A DNA stretch of 64,000 nucleotides from G965116155 sp965116155. Its GTDB lineage: Bacteria > Bdellovibrionota > Bdellovibrionia > Bdellovibrionales > UBA1609. A program made the translations under genes and the position numbers. Below the pieces are notes generated by a model, which did not search any database, was not told the DNA's origin, and was given only the letters and a program-made list of their open reading frames with translations. Location: the NCBI GenBank assembly GCA_965116155.1, contig OZ220488.1, positions 1,364,001-1,428,000 on the forward strand, in the 5' to 3' direction. Positions 1-7,920 of the stretch are shown one piece after another. The stretch's first letter is position 1, and every line of letters begins with the position of its first letter.

Positions 1-890
1 ATGTGTTTGCGGTGAGCACTTATGCGACGGTGTCGTTGGTGTTTTGGTACATTGGCATGGTGCCGGATTTGGCAACCTTAAGGGACCGCAGTAAAAACCC
101 TTGGCGCAAGAGGGTGTATGGTATTTTGAGTTTGGGTTGGCGTGGCACGGCTCGTAATTGGAACCACTATGAGATTGTGTATATGTTGCTGGCTGGGCTG
201 GCGACGCCTTTGGTTTTGTCGGTGCACTCTATAGTGTCGTTTGATTTTGCGGTGGCGCAGCTGCCGGGCTGGCATACTACGATTTTTCCGCCTTATTTTG
301 TGGCGGGGGCGATTTTTTCTGGCTTTGGTATGGTGGTGACTTTAATGGTGCTGGTGCGCGCGCTGGTGCCTTGGTTTAAGGATTATGTCACTTTGTCGCA
401 TATGGAGAGCATGAACAAAATCATTATGGCAACGGGCTTAATGGTAGGCTATGCCTATGCGAGTGAGATGTTTATTGCGTGGTACTCGGCTTCGCCTTAC
501 GAGGGGTTTGTGTTTTTCAACCGGGCCTTTGGGGCTTATGGTTGGTCGTATTGGATTATGGTGAGTTGTAATGTTTTGATACCGCAGCTGTTTTGGTTTA
601 AGTTTTTTCGCACCAATATTGTGAGTATGTTTGTGATTTCGTTGTTTGTAAATTTGGGCATGTGGTTTGAGAGGTACGTGATTGTTGTTACGAGTTTGCA
701 TGCGGACTTTTTGCCGGTGAATTGGGGCATTTTTGATATGACCTTTTGGGACCAAGGCGCGCTGGTGGGGAGTTTTGGGATGTTTTTGTTTTTGTTTTTG
801 CTTTACATACGGGTTTTGCCGGCAATTTCTATTGCAGAGCTAAAGCCCTTGCTGGGCGGGCGTGGGCATAAGCCTACAGATGGGAGCTAG
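1..890 (+). CDS. actC: Alternative complex III subunit ActC (NrfD family), 5' end outside window
   Basis: Integral-membrane, quinol-interacting subunit of alternative complex III, which takes the place of cytochrome bc1 and passes electrons from quinol to a c-type cytochrome or oxidase. The frame is open from the first bases, so the N-terminal part lies outside the window; about 295 residues are visible. They form a series of hydrophobic helices with polar loops typical of NrfD/PsrC proteins, including RNWNHYE, SHMESMNKI, ASEMFIAWYS and FERYVIVVTSLH. The stop codon TAG at 888-890 directly abuts the GTG of actD, so the act genes form one operon. Family assignment is firm from both sequence and neighbours. 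Confidence 0.93.
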   Translation, partial: VFAVSTYATVSLVFWYIGMVPDLATLRDRSKNPWRKRVYGILSLGWRGTARNWNHYEIVYMLLAGLATPLVLSVHSIVSFDFAVAQLPGWHTTIFPPYFVAGAIFSGFGMVVTLMVLVRALVPWFKDYVTLSHMESMNKIIMATGLMVGYAYASEMFIAWYSASPYEGFVFFNRAFGAYGWSYWIMVSCNVLIPQLFWFKFFRTNIVSMFVISLFVNLGMWFERYVIVVTSLHADFLPVNWGIFDMTFWDQGALVGSFGMFLFLFLLYIRVLPAISIAELKPLLGGRGHKPTDGS

Positions 891-1463
891 GTGGTGCTAA
901 GTAAGTTAAGTAAATGTGTGGATTATATTGAGCAGAAACTGAGCTCCAAGACCATCCCTGGGCGTGTGGCCTTGTGGGAGGAAGAGGGAGCCTTTTTGCG
1001 TGCGGCGGCGCGGGTGCGGGAGCTTGTGGGGTCGGAGGGTTTTGAGGCGATTTCGCCCTATCCGGTGCATGGCATCGAAAGCGCCTGTGGTTTAAAGCGG
1101 TCGTTTATTCCGTATGCTACGTTTGTGTTTGCGTTTTTGGGTTTTGGTTTTGGTGTGTGGTTTACTTGGTGGACTTCGGCTTCGGACTGGCCGCTAGTGA
1201 TCGGGGGTAAGCCTATGTGGAGTTTGCCGGCTTTTATTCCGGTGATTTTTGAGTGCACCATATTATTTGCGGCTTTGGGCAGTGTGCTGACTATGCTGGT
1301 GGTGCAGGCTTTGCCTAAGGTGGCGCCTCCTGTGCTGGATGAGTCCTTAAGCTGCCATAGGTTTGGTATTTTTGTGCCGCACTCAGCGGGTGTGGGTACG
1401 GAGCAGCTGGACGCAATTTTTAAAGACTGTGCGGCCATTGATATTAAGGCAGCTGTATTTTAA
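891..1463 (+). CDS. actD: Alternative complex III membrane protein ActD (DUF3341)
   Basis: Small membrane subunit of alternative complex III, 190 residues, close to the usual ActD length. A soluble N-terminal region ending in the conserved 'ISPYPVHGIE' segment (about residues 54-63) is followed by two transmembrane helices (about 78-100 and 112-140), the layout of the DUF3341 family. The C-terminus has 'FGIFVPHSAGVG', also typical. It starts with GTG immediately after actC and ends five bases before the longest actE frame, consistent with translational coupling in an actC-D-E-F operon. ActD has no cofactor; its role is structural, holding ActC and ActF. Nothing looks broken. Confidence 0.92.
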   Translation: MVLSKLSKCVDYIEQKLSSKTIPGRVALWEEEGAFLRAAARVRELVGSEGFEAISPYPVHGIESACGLKRSFIPYATFVFAFLGFGFGVWFTWWTSASDWPLVIGGKPMWSLPAFIPVIFECTILFAALGSVLTMLVVQALPKVAPPVLDESLSCHRFGIFVPHSAGVGTEQLDAIFKDCAAIDIKAAVF

Positions 1464-1474
1464 GGCGTGTGTGT

Positions 1475-2065
1475 ATGCTTAGTGTTTTAAAATTTGGTAT
1501 GCGGCTTTGGGGGGCAGGTGCTTTTGGGGCACTGATTTGGGTACTGGTTTGTGCACTGATTTGCTGGGGGCTTTTGGGATGCAATGGGGGCAAGAACCGC
1601 ACTAATATTGAGCTTATTCGTGGCATGATGGATCAAAGATCTTTAAAGGCCCAAGACTGGGACGGCGCGCGGGGCAAGCCTGCTGCCATGTTGCCTCCTC
1701 GGGGCACTTTACCTATGGGGCATGAGCCCTACAAGCACAGCTTTGAAAGCTCCGCCGCGCTTGAAGCGCCTGCGGAGTGGCAGGCACTAAGTTTGGAGCA
1801 GTTGCAGCAGGCAAAAGAGCTGTATCGGGTTTACTGCGCCGTATGCCATGGCGCGGGTGGTAGGGGCAAAGGGACGGTGGGGGAGTTTTTAACCCTGCAG
1901 CCTCCCGACTTGCTTGCGGCGCAGGTCAAGGCTTATGCGGCGGGGCAGCTTTACCATATAATCACCCAAGGCTATGGGCAGATGAGATCGTATAAAAATT
2001 TAGTGCGCGAGCCTTGGCAAAGGTGGGCCATTGTGGGTTATGTGCGGCACTTGCAGGGCCAATAA
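1475..2065 (+). CDS. actE: Alternative complex III mono-haem cytochrome c lipoprotein ActE
   Basis: Membrane-anchored c-type cytochrome subunit of alternative complex III. A hydrophobic N-terminus ends in a lipobox-like 'LLGC' (cysteine near residue 36), indicating a lipoprotein exported to the periplasm. The single haem site is CAVCH with 'GAGGRGKG' after it, and 'GYGQMRSY' near the C-terminus supplies a candidate methionine ligand. Length (about 196 residues) fits ActE. The frame opens at a GTG at 1469, but the ATG at 1475 has better spacing from an AAGG motif at 1462-1465, so that start is preferred. It lies between actD and actF in the same operon. Confidence 0.92.
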   Translation: MLSVLKFGMRLWGAGAFGALIWVLVCALICWGLLGCNGGKNRTNIELIRGMMDQRSLKAQDWDGARGKPAAMLPPRGTLPMGHEPYKHSFESSAALEAPAEWQALSLEQLQQAKELYRVYCAVCHGAGGRGKGTVGEFLTLQPPDLLAAQVKAYAAGQLYHIITQGYGQMRSYKNLVREPWQRWAIVGYVRHLQGQ

Positions 2066-2107
2066 CAGAGCAAATGGCAGAGCAAAACAAAAGGACCGGG
2101 CAGTAGT

Positions 2108-3286
2108 GTGAGTAATAGTAGCGGTAAGTTTTTGGCAAATTATAAGTCTTGGTTAATGGGTTTTTTTGCTTTGGGGGCGGTGTGTTTTTTTGTGGGTTTG
2201 AGGCTTGATCCGCAAAGGGCGTGGTTGGCTTATTTGGTGGGATTTTTTTATGTCACCAGCCTTAGTTTGGGGGGCTTGTTTTTTGTGGCTTTGCAGTATG
2301 TGGTTAAAGCGGGTTGGAGCGTAAATTTGCGCAGGTTTGCCGAAGCTTTTGCAAGTTTTGTGCCTTGGGGCTTGGTATTGGGGGTGGTGCTGCTTTTGGG
2401 TGTGGATGAGATTTACTCGTGGGCCAATGAGGCTTATGTGGCAAAGGATCCTGTGCTGCAGCATAAGGCTGCGTATTTGAACAAGGGCTTTTTTGCTGTA
2501 AGGCTGGTGGTGTTTTTTGGTTTGTGGGTGCTTTTTGCTAGGGTGCTGACGTTTTTGGATCTGCGGCAGGAGCGCTTAAAGCAAAGCGAGTGGCCGCGCT
2601 TGGTGCGTTGGGGTGTTGCGGGGGTGTTGGTGTTTGCTTTGAGCTACACGCTGTTTAGTATGGATCTGCTTATGAGTTTGGAGCCGCATTGGTTTAGTAC
2701 GATTTTTGGGGTGTACTGTTTTGCGGGTTTGTTTCAGAGCACTATGGCGGCTTTGGTGCTGGGGGTGTTTTGTGCTTATAGGTGTGGGGTTTTGGATAGG
2801 TCTTTAGTGAGTGATGAGCATTTGCATGATCTGGGTAAGTTTATGTTCGCGTTTACGGTTTTTTGGGCGTATATCGCTTTTTCGCAATATATGCTGATCT
2901 GGTACGCCAACTTGCCTGAGGAGACGATTTTTTATGTACCGCGGTCGCAGGCCTCGTGGGCGTGGGTGAGTTTGGGCTTGTTGGTGTTTAGGTTTGTGGT
3001 GCCTTTTTTGGTGCTGCTGCCAAGGGGTAGCAAAAGGTGCCCTTTGACCTTGGGCGCAATGAGTGTGCTGGTTTTGGTGATGCAGTATGTGGACCTTTAT
3101 TGGTTGGCGTACCCTTCGGTTAAGGCTTTTCAAAAAGGTGCGGTTTTTGGTGTGTACGAGGTGGGGGTGGCTTTGGGTTTTGTGGCTGTGTTTTTGTTTG
3201 CGGTGGTGGGTTTTTTAAAGCGCCATGCCTTGACTCCGCAGTGGGATCCTTTGCTTCAGGAGTCTAGCACCCACCATGTGGTTTAA
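2108..3286 (+). CDS. actF: Alternative complex III quinone-binding membrane subunit ActF
   Basis: Second large NrfD-like membrane subunit of alternative complex III, 392 residues with about ten hydrophobic helices. Recognisable ActF segments are 'NKGFFAVRLVVFF' (about residue 125), 'MDLLMSLEPHWFSTIFGVY' (about 185), 'HDLGKFMFAFTVFWAYIAFSQYML' split across residues 240-264, and the tail 'KRHALTPQWDPLLQES'. It begins with GTG at 2108; an AAGGA lies upstream but with long spacing. It is the last gene of the act operon; no cytochrome oxidase genes follow, unlike many act clusters. A gene for phosphatidylglycerophosphatase starts 26 bases later on the same strand and may be co-transcribed. Confidence 0.92.
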   Translation: MSNSSGKFLANYKSWLMGFFALGAVCFFVGLRLDPQRAWLAYLVGFFYVTSLSLGGLFFVALQYVVKAGWSVNLRRFAEAFASFVPWGLVLGVVLLLGVDEIYSWANEAYVAKDPVLQHKAAYLNKGFFAVRLVVFFGLWVLFARVLTFLDLRQERLKQSEWPRLVRWGVAGVLVFALSYTLFSMDLLMSLEPHWFSTIFGVYCFAGLFQSTMAALVLGVFCAYRCGVLDRSLVSDEHLHDLGKFMFAFTVFWAYIAFSQYMLIWYANLPEETIFYVPRSQASWAWVSLGLLVFRFVVPFLVLLPRGSKRCPLTLGAMSVLVLVMQYVDLYWLAYPSVKAFQKGAVFGVYEVGVALGFVAVFLFAVVGFLKRHALTPQWDPLLQESSTHHVV

Positions 3287-3312
3287 GCGCAGCATTTAGA
3301 AGTGGTGGTGGT

Positions 3313-3753
3313 GTGGTTTTGCGGCTGTTTTTAAGTTGTGGAGGCTTGGGCTTTAGCCCTTATGCTCCTGGTACACTTGGCACATTGGCGGGTGTGCCTT
3401 TGGTGTATGCGGTGTCTTTGTGGGGTGGAGTGTTTTGGCATGGCGTGCTGGTGCTGGTGCTGTTTGCTTTAGGTGTGGGAGCGGTTGGCGTGTACGAAAA
3501 AGCTTGCGCGCGCCATGACCCGTCTGAGGTGGTGCTGGACGAGGTGCTGGGTTATGGGGTGAGCATGTTGGGGGTGCCGCTGTCGTTTACCAATATGCTT
3601 TTGGGGTTTGTGGTGTTTAGGTTGCTGGATATTTTTAAACCCTGGCCTATCTCGTGGATAGACCGGCAAAAGTCTCCTGCTAGTGTCATGGCCGACGACG
3701 TAGCCGCCGGGCTCGCGACGAATTTGATTATTCAGTTGCTGCTAGCGCTCTAA
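3313..3753 (+). CDS. pgpA: Phosphatidylglycerophosphatase A
   Basis: Membrane enzyme that dephosphorylates phosphatidylglycerol phosphate to phosphatidylglycerol. The 146 residues carry the PgpA signatures 'APGTLGTLAG' near the N-terminus, 'DPSEVVLDEVLGY' in the middle and 'RLLDIFKPWPISWIDR' followed by 'VMADDVAAG' near the C-terminus, with hydrophobic helices between. It starts with GTG. Its last three codons (CTA GCG CTC) and stop TAA lie within the dispersed motif CTAGCGCTCTAA (3742-3753). The convergent acyl-CoA dehydrogenase gene overlaps it by four bases and also stops inside this motif, so one 12-base sequence ends both genes. Confidence 0.93.
   Translation: MVLRLFLSCGGLGFSPYAPGTLGTLAGVPLVYAVSLWGGVFWHGVLVLVLFALGVGAVGVYEKACARHDPSEVVLDEVLGYGVSMLGVPLSFTNMLLGFVVFRLLDIFKPWPISWIDRQKSPASVMADDVAAGLATNLIIQLLLAL
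3742..3753. repeat. Solo repeat terminus CTAGCGCTCTAA serving two convergent stop codons
   Basis: An isolated copy of the end motif of the dispersed hairpin family, here without a hairpin. On the plus strand it supplies the pgpA stop TAA (3751-3753). On the minus strand it supplies the acyl-CoA dehydrogenase stop TAG (3750-3752). The same 12-mer or its CTAGCACTCTAA variant recurs at the 3' ends of rpoH, glyA, pepA, a vWA lipoprotein, a pilin and the tRNA gene. Confidence 0.7.
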
Positions 3754-4892
3754 CTTAATTCTAACTTTGCAATAGTGCTCAGTTGCATATTACTGGTGCC
3801 TTCGTAGATTTGGCCTATTTTGGCATCGCGGTAGAATTTTTCTACCGGGTACTCTTTCGAAAACCCATTGCCGCCAAACAAATCCACTGCCTGCGAACAA
3901 ATGCGCTCCGCCGCGCGCGAAGCATACAGTTTCGCCATAGCGGCCTCTTTAGTAAACACCTTGCCGCTGTCTTTAACGCGTGCCGCATTGTACACCAGCA
4001 ATCTCGCCGCCTCTAAATCGGTACGCATATCGGCCAGCTGAAACTGCACTCCCTGAAACGAGGCAATGCTCCTGCCAAATTGCTCTCGCTCTTTTACATA
4101 ATCTAAGGACGCCTCATAAGCCCCTTGGGCAATGCCCAGCATCTGCGCTCCTATGCCAATGCGCCCTTCGTTTAAGGTCTCAATCGCCACTTTGTATCCT
4201 TTGCCTATACCTCCTAACACGGCAGACTCTGGCACAAAGCAATCCTTAAACAGCAACTCGCAAGTCGAGCTAGAGCGTATGCCGAGCTTGTCTTCCTTTT
4301 TGCCCACTGTAAAGCCCGTCGCACCGCGCTCTACAATAAAACAACTAATGCCCTTATACGCTTTTTCGGGCGCGGCGTTGGCAAAAACCAAAAACACCTC
4401 CGCCTCAGCGGCATTGGTAATCCAAAGTTTGTGACCATTAAGCACGAAGCCTCCATCCTTAGGCTCTGCGCGCAGCTTTAAGGCAAAAGCATCCGATCCA
4501 CTAGAAGACTCGCTCAAAGCATATGCCCCCACCTTGCTCTGCGCGAGCAGGGGCAAGTATTTAGACTTTTGTTCCTCGGTCCCCCAGTTCATTAACGCAT
4601 TAGCCACCAGAGTATTTTGCACATCCACCAGCACGCTTACCGAAGCATCCACCCGCCCCAGCTGCTCTACCACCAAACAGGCCGTCATAAAACTTGCCCC
4701 CATGCCGCCATAAGACTCCGGCACACACACTCCCATAAGCCCCATGGTAAAGAGCTCTTTTATAATCTCTGGGTCCATTTGGGCTTTTTGGTCCATGGCC
4801 GCCCTTTGGGGCAGGATGCGCTCTTTGGCAAAATCGTGCACCGCTTGGGACAGCTCTGTTTCTTCAGCAGACAATTGGGTTAGGGCTTGCAT
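3750..4892 (-). CDS. Acyl-CoA dehydrogenase
   Basis: FAD-dependent dehydrogenase that introduces a trans-2 double bond into acyl-CoA, passing electrons to ETF. The 380 residues match the usual short/medium-chain family length. Family features include 'YALSESSSGSDAFALKLRA' around residues 130-148, 'LNGHKLWITNA' around 153, 'EDKLGIRSSSTCELLF', 'REQFGRSIASFQGVQFQLADM', and 'DLFGGNGFSKEYPVEKFYRDAKI' split near the C-terminus, followed by 'IYEGTSN', whose glutamate is at the catalytic-base position of butyryl/short-chain enzymes. Substrate cannot be decided more finely. It converges on pgpA with a four-base overlap. A nearby B12-binding protein may belong to acyl-CoA metabolism but is on the other strand. 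Confidence 0.92.
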   Translation of the reverse strand: MQALTQLSAEETELSQAVHDFAKERILPQRAAMDQKAQMDPEIIKELFTMGLMGVCVPESYGGMGASFMTACLVVEQLGRVDASVSVLVDVQNTLVANALMNWGTEEQKSKYLPLLAQSKVGAYALSESSSGSDAFALKLRAEPKDGGFVLNGHKLWITNAAEAEVFLVFANAAPEKAYKGISCFIVERGATGFTVGKKEDKLGIRSSSTCELLFKDCFVPESAVLGGIGKGYKVAIETLNEGRIGIGAQMLGIAQGAYEASLDYVKEREQFGRSIASFQGVQFQLADMRTDLEAARLLVYNAARVKDSGKVFTKEAAMAKLYASRAAERICSQAVDLFGGNGFSKEYPVEKFYRDAKIGQIYEGTSNMQLSTIAKLELS

Positions 4893-5072
4893 AATTTTCC
4901 CCGTATAAATTTCTCTACAAAGCGCTTGCTTGGCCCCTCACCTGGGGATGGGCTTTATTTCAAGCGCGTACTAAGGTAGTTTTAGCACAGCCCCCAAGCA
5001 TAGTGAACCATTCTATGGTTTCGTTGCCACGGGGGGACACCGCAGCTTGGCGCAAACCGCCCACGCTACACC

Positions 5073-5498
5073 ATGGAGGCTTCGCGCGTGACACCCATAT
5101 GCAGAGTGCTTTTGGCCAAGCCCGGCCTTGATGGGCACGATAGGGGCGCTAAAATTGTGGCGCGCGCTTTGCGTGACGCGGGCTTTGAGGTTATCTACAC
5201 AGGGCTTCGTCAAAGCCCCGACAGGATCGTAAATGCTGCCTTGCAAGAGGATGTGGACTTTATTGGGCTTTCTATACTGTCGGGGGCGCACTTGCCCTTG
5301 TTTGAGGCCACAAAAAAGCTCATGCAAGCGCGTGGCTTGGACATACCCGTTTTTATAGGGGGCATCGTGCCAGAGAAGGACCAAAAAATACTGCTCCAGC
5401 AAGGAGTGTTAGAGGTATTTGGCCCGGGAACATCAACCCAGCATATTGTCGCCCGTCTGAAACAGCACTGGCAAAAGCAATCAGAGGCTAAAAAATGA
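5073..5498 (+). CDS. Stand-alone cobalamin-binding protein (methylmalonyl-CoA mutase C-terminal type)
   Basis: A 141-residue protein consisting almost only of a B12-binding domain. It shows the DxHxxG motif as 'LDGHDRGAK' (about residues 19-27; the histidine would be the lower cobalt ligand), then 'GLSILSGAH' (about 67-75) and 'VFIGGIVPEKD' (about 92-102), as in the small domain of methylmalonyl-CoA mutase. Such free-standing subunits pair with a separate catalytic subunit, which is not in this window. Its last four bases overlap the start of the M50 protease gene (ATGA). It could serve a mutase (isobutyryl- or methylmalonyl-type) or act as a B12-dependent sensor; the sequence does not distinguish these. 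Confidence 0.85.
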   Translation: MEASRVTPICRVLLAKPGLDGHDRGAKIVARALRDAGFEVIYTGLRQSPDRIVNAALQEDVDFIGLSILSGAHLPLFEATKKLMQARGLDIPVFIGGIVPEKDQKILLQQGVLEVFGPGTSTQHIVARLKQHWQKQSEAKK

Positions 5499-6163
5499 GC
5501 TTCGACACCCAAGAAACCGTGATTAACTTTTTTAGTTTTTTTGTGCCGCTTTTGTTTGCGCTGAGCTTTCACGAATACGCCCACGCATGGGCGGCTTATA
5601 AACTGGGCGACAACACGGCACAAATGTTAGGCAGGCTGAGCTTGAATCCTTTAGTGCATGCTGATGTAGTGGGTACATTTGCTTTGCCGGTGATGCTTTT
5701 TTTTACTGGAGTGCCTTTTTTGTTTGGCTGGGCCAAACCTGTGCCTGTAAATGGGCGCAATCTTAAGTCACCAGTGCAGGATATGTTTTGGATCGCCTTG
5801 GCGGGCCCCTTGGCCAACGTGCTTCTGGCTATAATGGGCGCTGTGGGTATGGTGGTGTTTGTAAAGTCTAACCCTGGATTTAATGTGTTAAGTGAAACCG
5901 CTTGGGGGAACCCATTTTTTAAGCTATTAAATGCATTTTTTATAATTAATATCGTTTTAGCGGTGTTTAACATGATACCTGTGCACCCTTTAGATGGCGG
6001 AAAAGTACTGGCTCGCTTTTTACCGTACCGCGCTAACTACTGGCTCGAGCGCAATCAAATGGTGCTCAGCATGCTGCTGCTTGTGGTGATTCTTTTAGGA
6101 GGTTTAGGTGTTGTGGTAAGGCCTATTTATACGACTTGGGTGAATTTTTTAATAAGCTTATAA
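5495..6163 (+). CDS. Site-2 protease family (M50) zinc metalloprotease
   Basis: Intramembrane zinc protease of the S2P/M50 family, 222 residues. The zinc-binding HExxH is 'SFHEYAHAW' at about residues 25-33 in the first helix. The third ligand motif is 'NMIPVHPLDGGK' near residues 160-171, matching NxxPxxPLDG. 'PVNGRNLKSP' and 'ALAGPLANVLLA' between them are also typical of this compact subgroup. The start ATG overlaps the stop of the B12-binding gene by four bases, so the two are translationally coupled. The rpoH-like gene follows within a few bases. Substrate unknown; members of this subgroup are often general membrane-protein or signal-peptide-remnant proteases. Confidence 0.9.
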   Translation: MSFDTQETVINFFSFFVPLLFALSFHEYAHAWAAYKLGDNTAQMLGRLSLNPLVHADVVGTFALPVMLFFTGVPFLFGWAKPVPVNGRNLKSPVQDMFWIALAGPLANVLLAIMGAVGMVVFVKSNPGFNVLSETAWGNPFFKLLNAFFIINIVLAVFNMIPVHPLDGGKVLARFLPYRANYWLERNQMVLSMLLLVVILLGGLGVVVRPIYTTWVNFLISL

Positions 6164-6165
6164 AC

Positions 6166-7119
6166 ATGCATGCTATGACCCCAAAAAACACAACAGCAAA
6201 CACAACAGCTAAAGTAACAGCAAAAACCAAAGCTGCAGTAAAGGCTAAAAATAAACGTGCAGCTACAAAGGCTTTAACTCCTCACGGCTTGCGCCCTGCA
6301 CTGGATCCTTTGAGGCAGTATATGCAAGAGGTGCGTAGGTACCCTGTGCTGTCGCGCGAAGAGGAGCTCGAGTGGGCTAAAATTTACTTTAATACTAAAA
6401 ACCCAGAGGCAGCGCATAAGCTTGTAACCTCTAACTTGAGGTTTGTTATAAAAATGGCCATGCAATACGCGCACCTTGAGGCTAATGTTATAGACCTTAT
6501 TCAAGAGGGCAATGTGGGGCTAATGCGCGCTGTAAAAGAGTTTAACCCTTATAAGGGCACGCGGCTTATAACGTATGCCTCTTTATGGATACGCGGGCAG
6601 ATACAGGACTACTTGTTAAGGCAGTTTTCTATGGTTAAGGTGGCGCGTACGCCTGAGCAAAAGCGTTTGTTTTACCAGTTGCAAAAAGAGTCTCAAGACC
6701 TGAGTGCGCTGGGGCTGCAAGAGGTTAAGCAGCTTAGCGGTAAGCTTATGGCCAAAGATCAGGACATTAAAGTAATGTCCGCTCGCATTGCAGGGCGTGA
6801 TATTAGCTTAGAGGCTCCTCGTTTTAGCGGTGATGACGACAGCAGCCCTGCCTTGCAAGAACGTGTCGTATGTAGCGCCTCAGTAGACCCATTACAGAAT
6901 TTAGAGAAAAAACTGCGCGTATCAAGCATTGTTAGCAACATGCCGCGCATAAGAGCGCGGCTGTCAAAGCGAGAGCTCTACGTGCTTGATCATAGGTTAC
7001 TAAGTGACGCGCCGGAGTCTTTGCAAAAAATTGGCAACCACTATGGCATCACCCGCGAAGCCGTCCGTCAAATGGAAGCCCGACTATTAAAAAAACTTAA
7101 AAACCTGTTAGAGCGCTAG
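6166..7119 (+). CDS. rpoH: RNA polymerase sigma factor, RpoH (sigma-32) type
   Basis: Group 3 sigma factor of the heat-shock type, 317 residues. After a lysine/alanine/threonine-rich N-terminal tail (about 40 residues) come region 1.2 'PLRQYMQEVRRYPVLSREEE', region 2 'NLRFVIKMAMQYAH', 'DLIQEGNVGLMRAVKEF' and 'RLITYASLWIRGQI', then an RpoH-box-like 'EQKRLFYQLQKE', and region 4 'GITREAVRQMEARLLKKLKN' as the helix-turn-helix. The frame opens at a TTG inside the preceding gene, but ATG at 6166 or 6175 is more likely; neither has a strong ribosome-binding site. The last codons TTA GAG CGC TAG are the repeat motif TTAGAGCGCTAG, giving the same LER ending as glyA. Confidence 0.88.
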   Translation: MHAMTPKNTTANTTAKVTAKTKAAVKAKNKRAATKALTPHGLRPALDPLRQYMQEVRRYPVLSREEELEWAKIYFNTKNPEAAHKLVTSNLRFVIKMAMQYAHLEANVIDLIQEGNVGLMRAVKEFNPYKGTRLITYASLWIRGQIQDYLLRQFSMVKVARTPEQKRLFYQLQKESQDLSALGLQEVKQLSGKLMAKDQDIKVMSARIAGRDISLEAPRFSGDDDSSPALQERVVCSASVDPLQNLEKKLRVSSIVSNMPRIRARLSKRELYVLDHRLLSDAPESLQKIGNHYGITREAVRQMEARLLKKLKNLLER

Positions 7120-7205
7120 GAAAATGCCATGGGATTAAGCGCATCTTCCTGGCAACCCCTGAAAGGGGTGTCCACCAGGAAGATAAGCGTCCCACATGGC
7201 ATTTT
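7108..7205. repeat. Hairpin repeat element at the rpoH 3' end
   Basis: The end motif TTAGAGCGCTAG (7108-7119) overlaps the rpoH stop. A long imperfect inverted repeat follows directly: left arm from 7121 (AAAATGCCATG, then CATCTTCCTGG), right arm 7175-7205 (CCAGGAAGAT, then CATGGCATTTT). An inner stem CCCCTGAAAGGGG caps it. It probably acts as a terminator after rpoH; no long T-tract follows. Confidence 0.75.
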
Positions 7206-7440
7206 CCGACCTATGAAGCTTCTATGGCCCTGCCGTGATGGGCGATCTCTTATCCAGCGCGTGACAGCACCTTAACTTCGTCACTTGACCCTTTTGCATG
7301 CCTCCTTTGGAGGCGACCAAGGGTCTGCGTTTTCCGGTTAAGGTACTGCCACTAACACTTTTATGCTTACGCCTTTAGGCCCATTGCGGCGACACTTCCG
7401 TCAAAGCCCCGTGCGATGGGTAAACACACTAAGATCCTCT
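7206..7440. repeat. Repeat linker module plus hairpin
   Basis: Mosaic of repeat pieces. 7221-7265 is an inverted copy of 19660-19692 (shared ATCTCTTATCCAGCGCGTGA). 7271-7349 is a hairpin with arms ACCTTAAC/GTTAAGGT, an inner GACCCTT/AAGGGTC and a tip GCCTCCTTTGGAGGC. It is followed by 'CACTTTTATGCTTACGC' and by a 'TTCCGTCAAAGCCCCGTGCG' copy that also ends the linker modules at 43.6, 46.9 and 60.0 kb. No coding potential is seen. Confidence 0.65.
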
Positions 7441-7539
7441 AGTAAATAGTCGGCGCTGAAGTATTATCTAAGCGCTTGTAATTATTGTTAAATTTGTTGA
7501 TATTGTGGGTTCTGTTTTTGCAGAGTTTTTGGTGCTTTG

Positions 7540-7740
7540 TATGAAGCTGTCTAGTGCACAAAAATGCCTCAGGCAGGCCCACTTGTCCCGTAAGGATAAA
7601 AGCGCCAGCAAAAACACTTTGATCAGAGACGCAGACACATTGGCAGCCCCTGCAAGGGGCGCCAGCCAAGGTGGCAAGCGAGGCTCCCATTCAAAGTGTT
7701 TTTGCGCGCTAGACAGCCCTCAACGCGCCGATAGCTTTGG
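7540..7740. repeat. Nested hairpin repeat; 98-bp hairpin duplicated at 59.8 kb
   Basis: A partial element (GCTGTCTAGTGCACAAAAATG) is interrupted by a complete hairpin at 7608-7705. Its arms are GCAAAAACACTTTGA and TCAAAGTGTTTTTGC, with an inner stem CCCCTGCAAGGGG. The 98-bp hairpin differs by one base from the reverse complement of 59802-59899, and the flanks match too. An open frame across this region has no family resemblance and follows the repeat. Confidence 0.75.
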
Positions 7741-7792
7741 ACGATCTGTAGGTCCAAAGCGTACACACTCTCGTAGATGGCCCGCGCCCAAG

Positions 7793-7920
7793 GTGCGTAA
7801 GCATAAAAGTGGCCCCTTGAAATTTTGGGCGGATAGCGAAGCCACCTGCGCCCCTTTATGGGGTGCTAAGCAGGTGGTAAGCGGAGAGCCCCAAAATTTC
7901 AAGGGAAAACTAGATAGCTA
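7793..7920. repeat. Hairpin repeat element with GTGCGTAAGCAT end
   Basis: Begins with the module end GTGCGTAAGCATAAAAGTGG. Arms CCCTTGAAATTTTGGG (7814-7829) and CCCAAAATTTCAAGGG (7890-7905) are perfectly complementary. An inner stem pairs CCACCTG with CAGGTGG around CCCCTTTATGGGG. The same inner part (CCACCTG...CAGGTGGCAAGC) with different outer arms lies at the 5' end of batD. Confidence 0.75.

Noticed and set aside
1058..1438. Antisense frame over actD
   Set aside because: No known motif, and it lies wholly inside a well-supported gene.
5013..5402. Open frame on the minus strand over the B12-binding gene
   Set aside because: Shadow of a gene with clear cobalamin-binding motifs; no motif in the antisense product.
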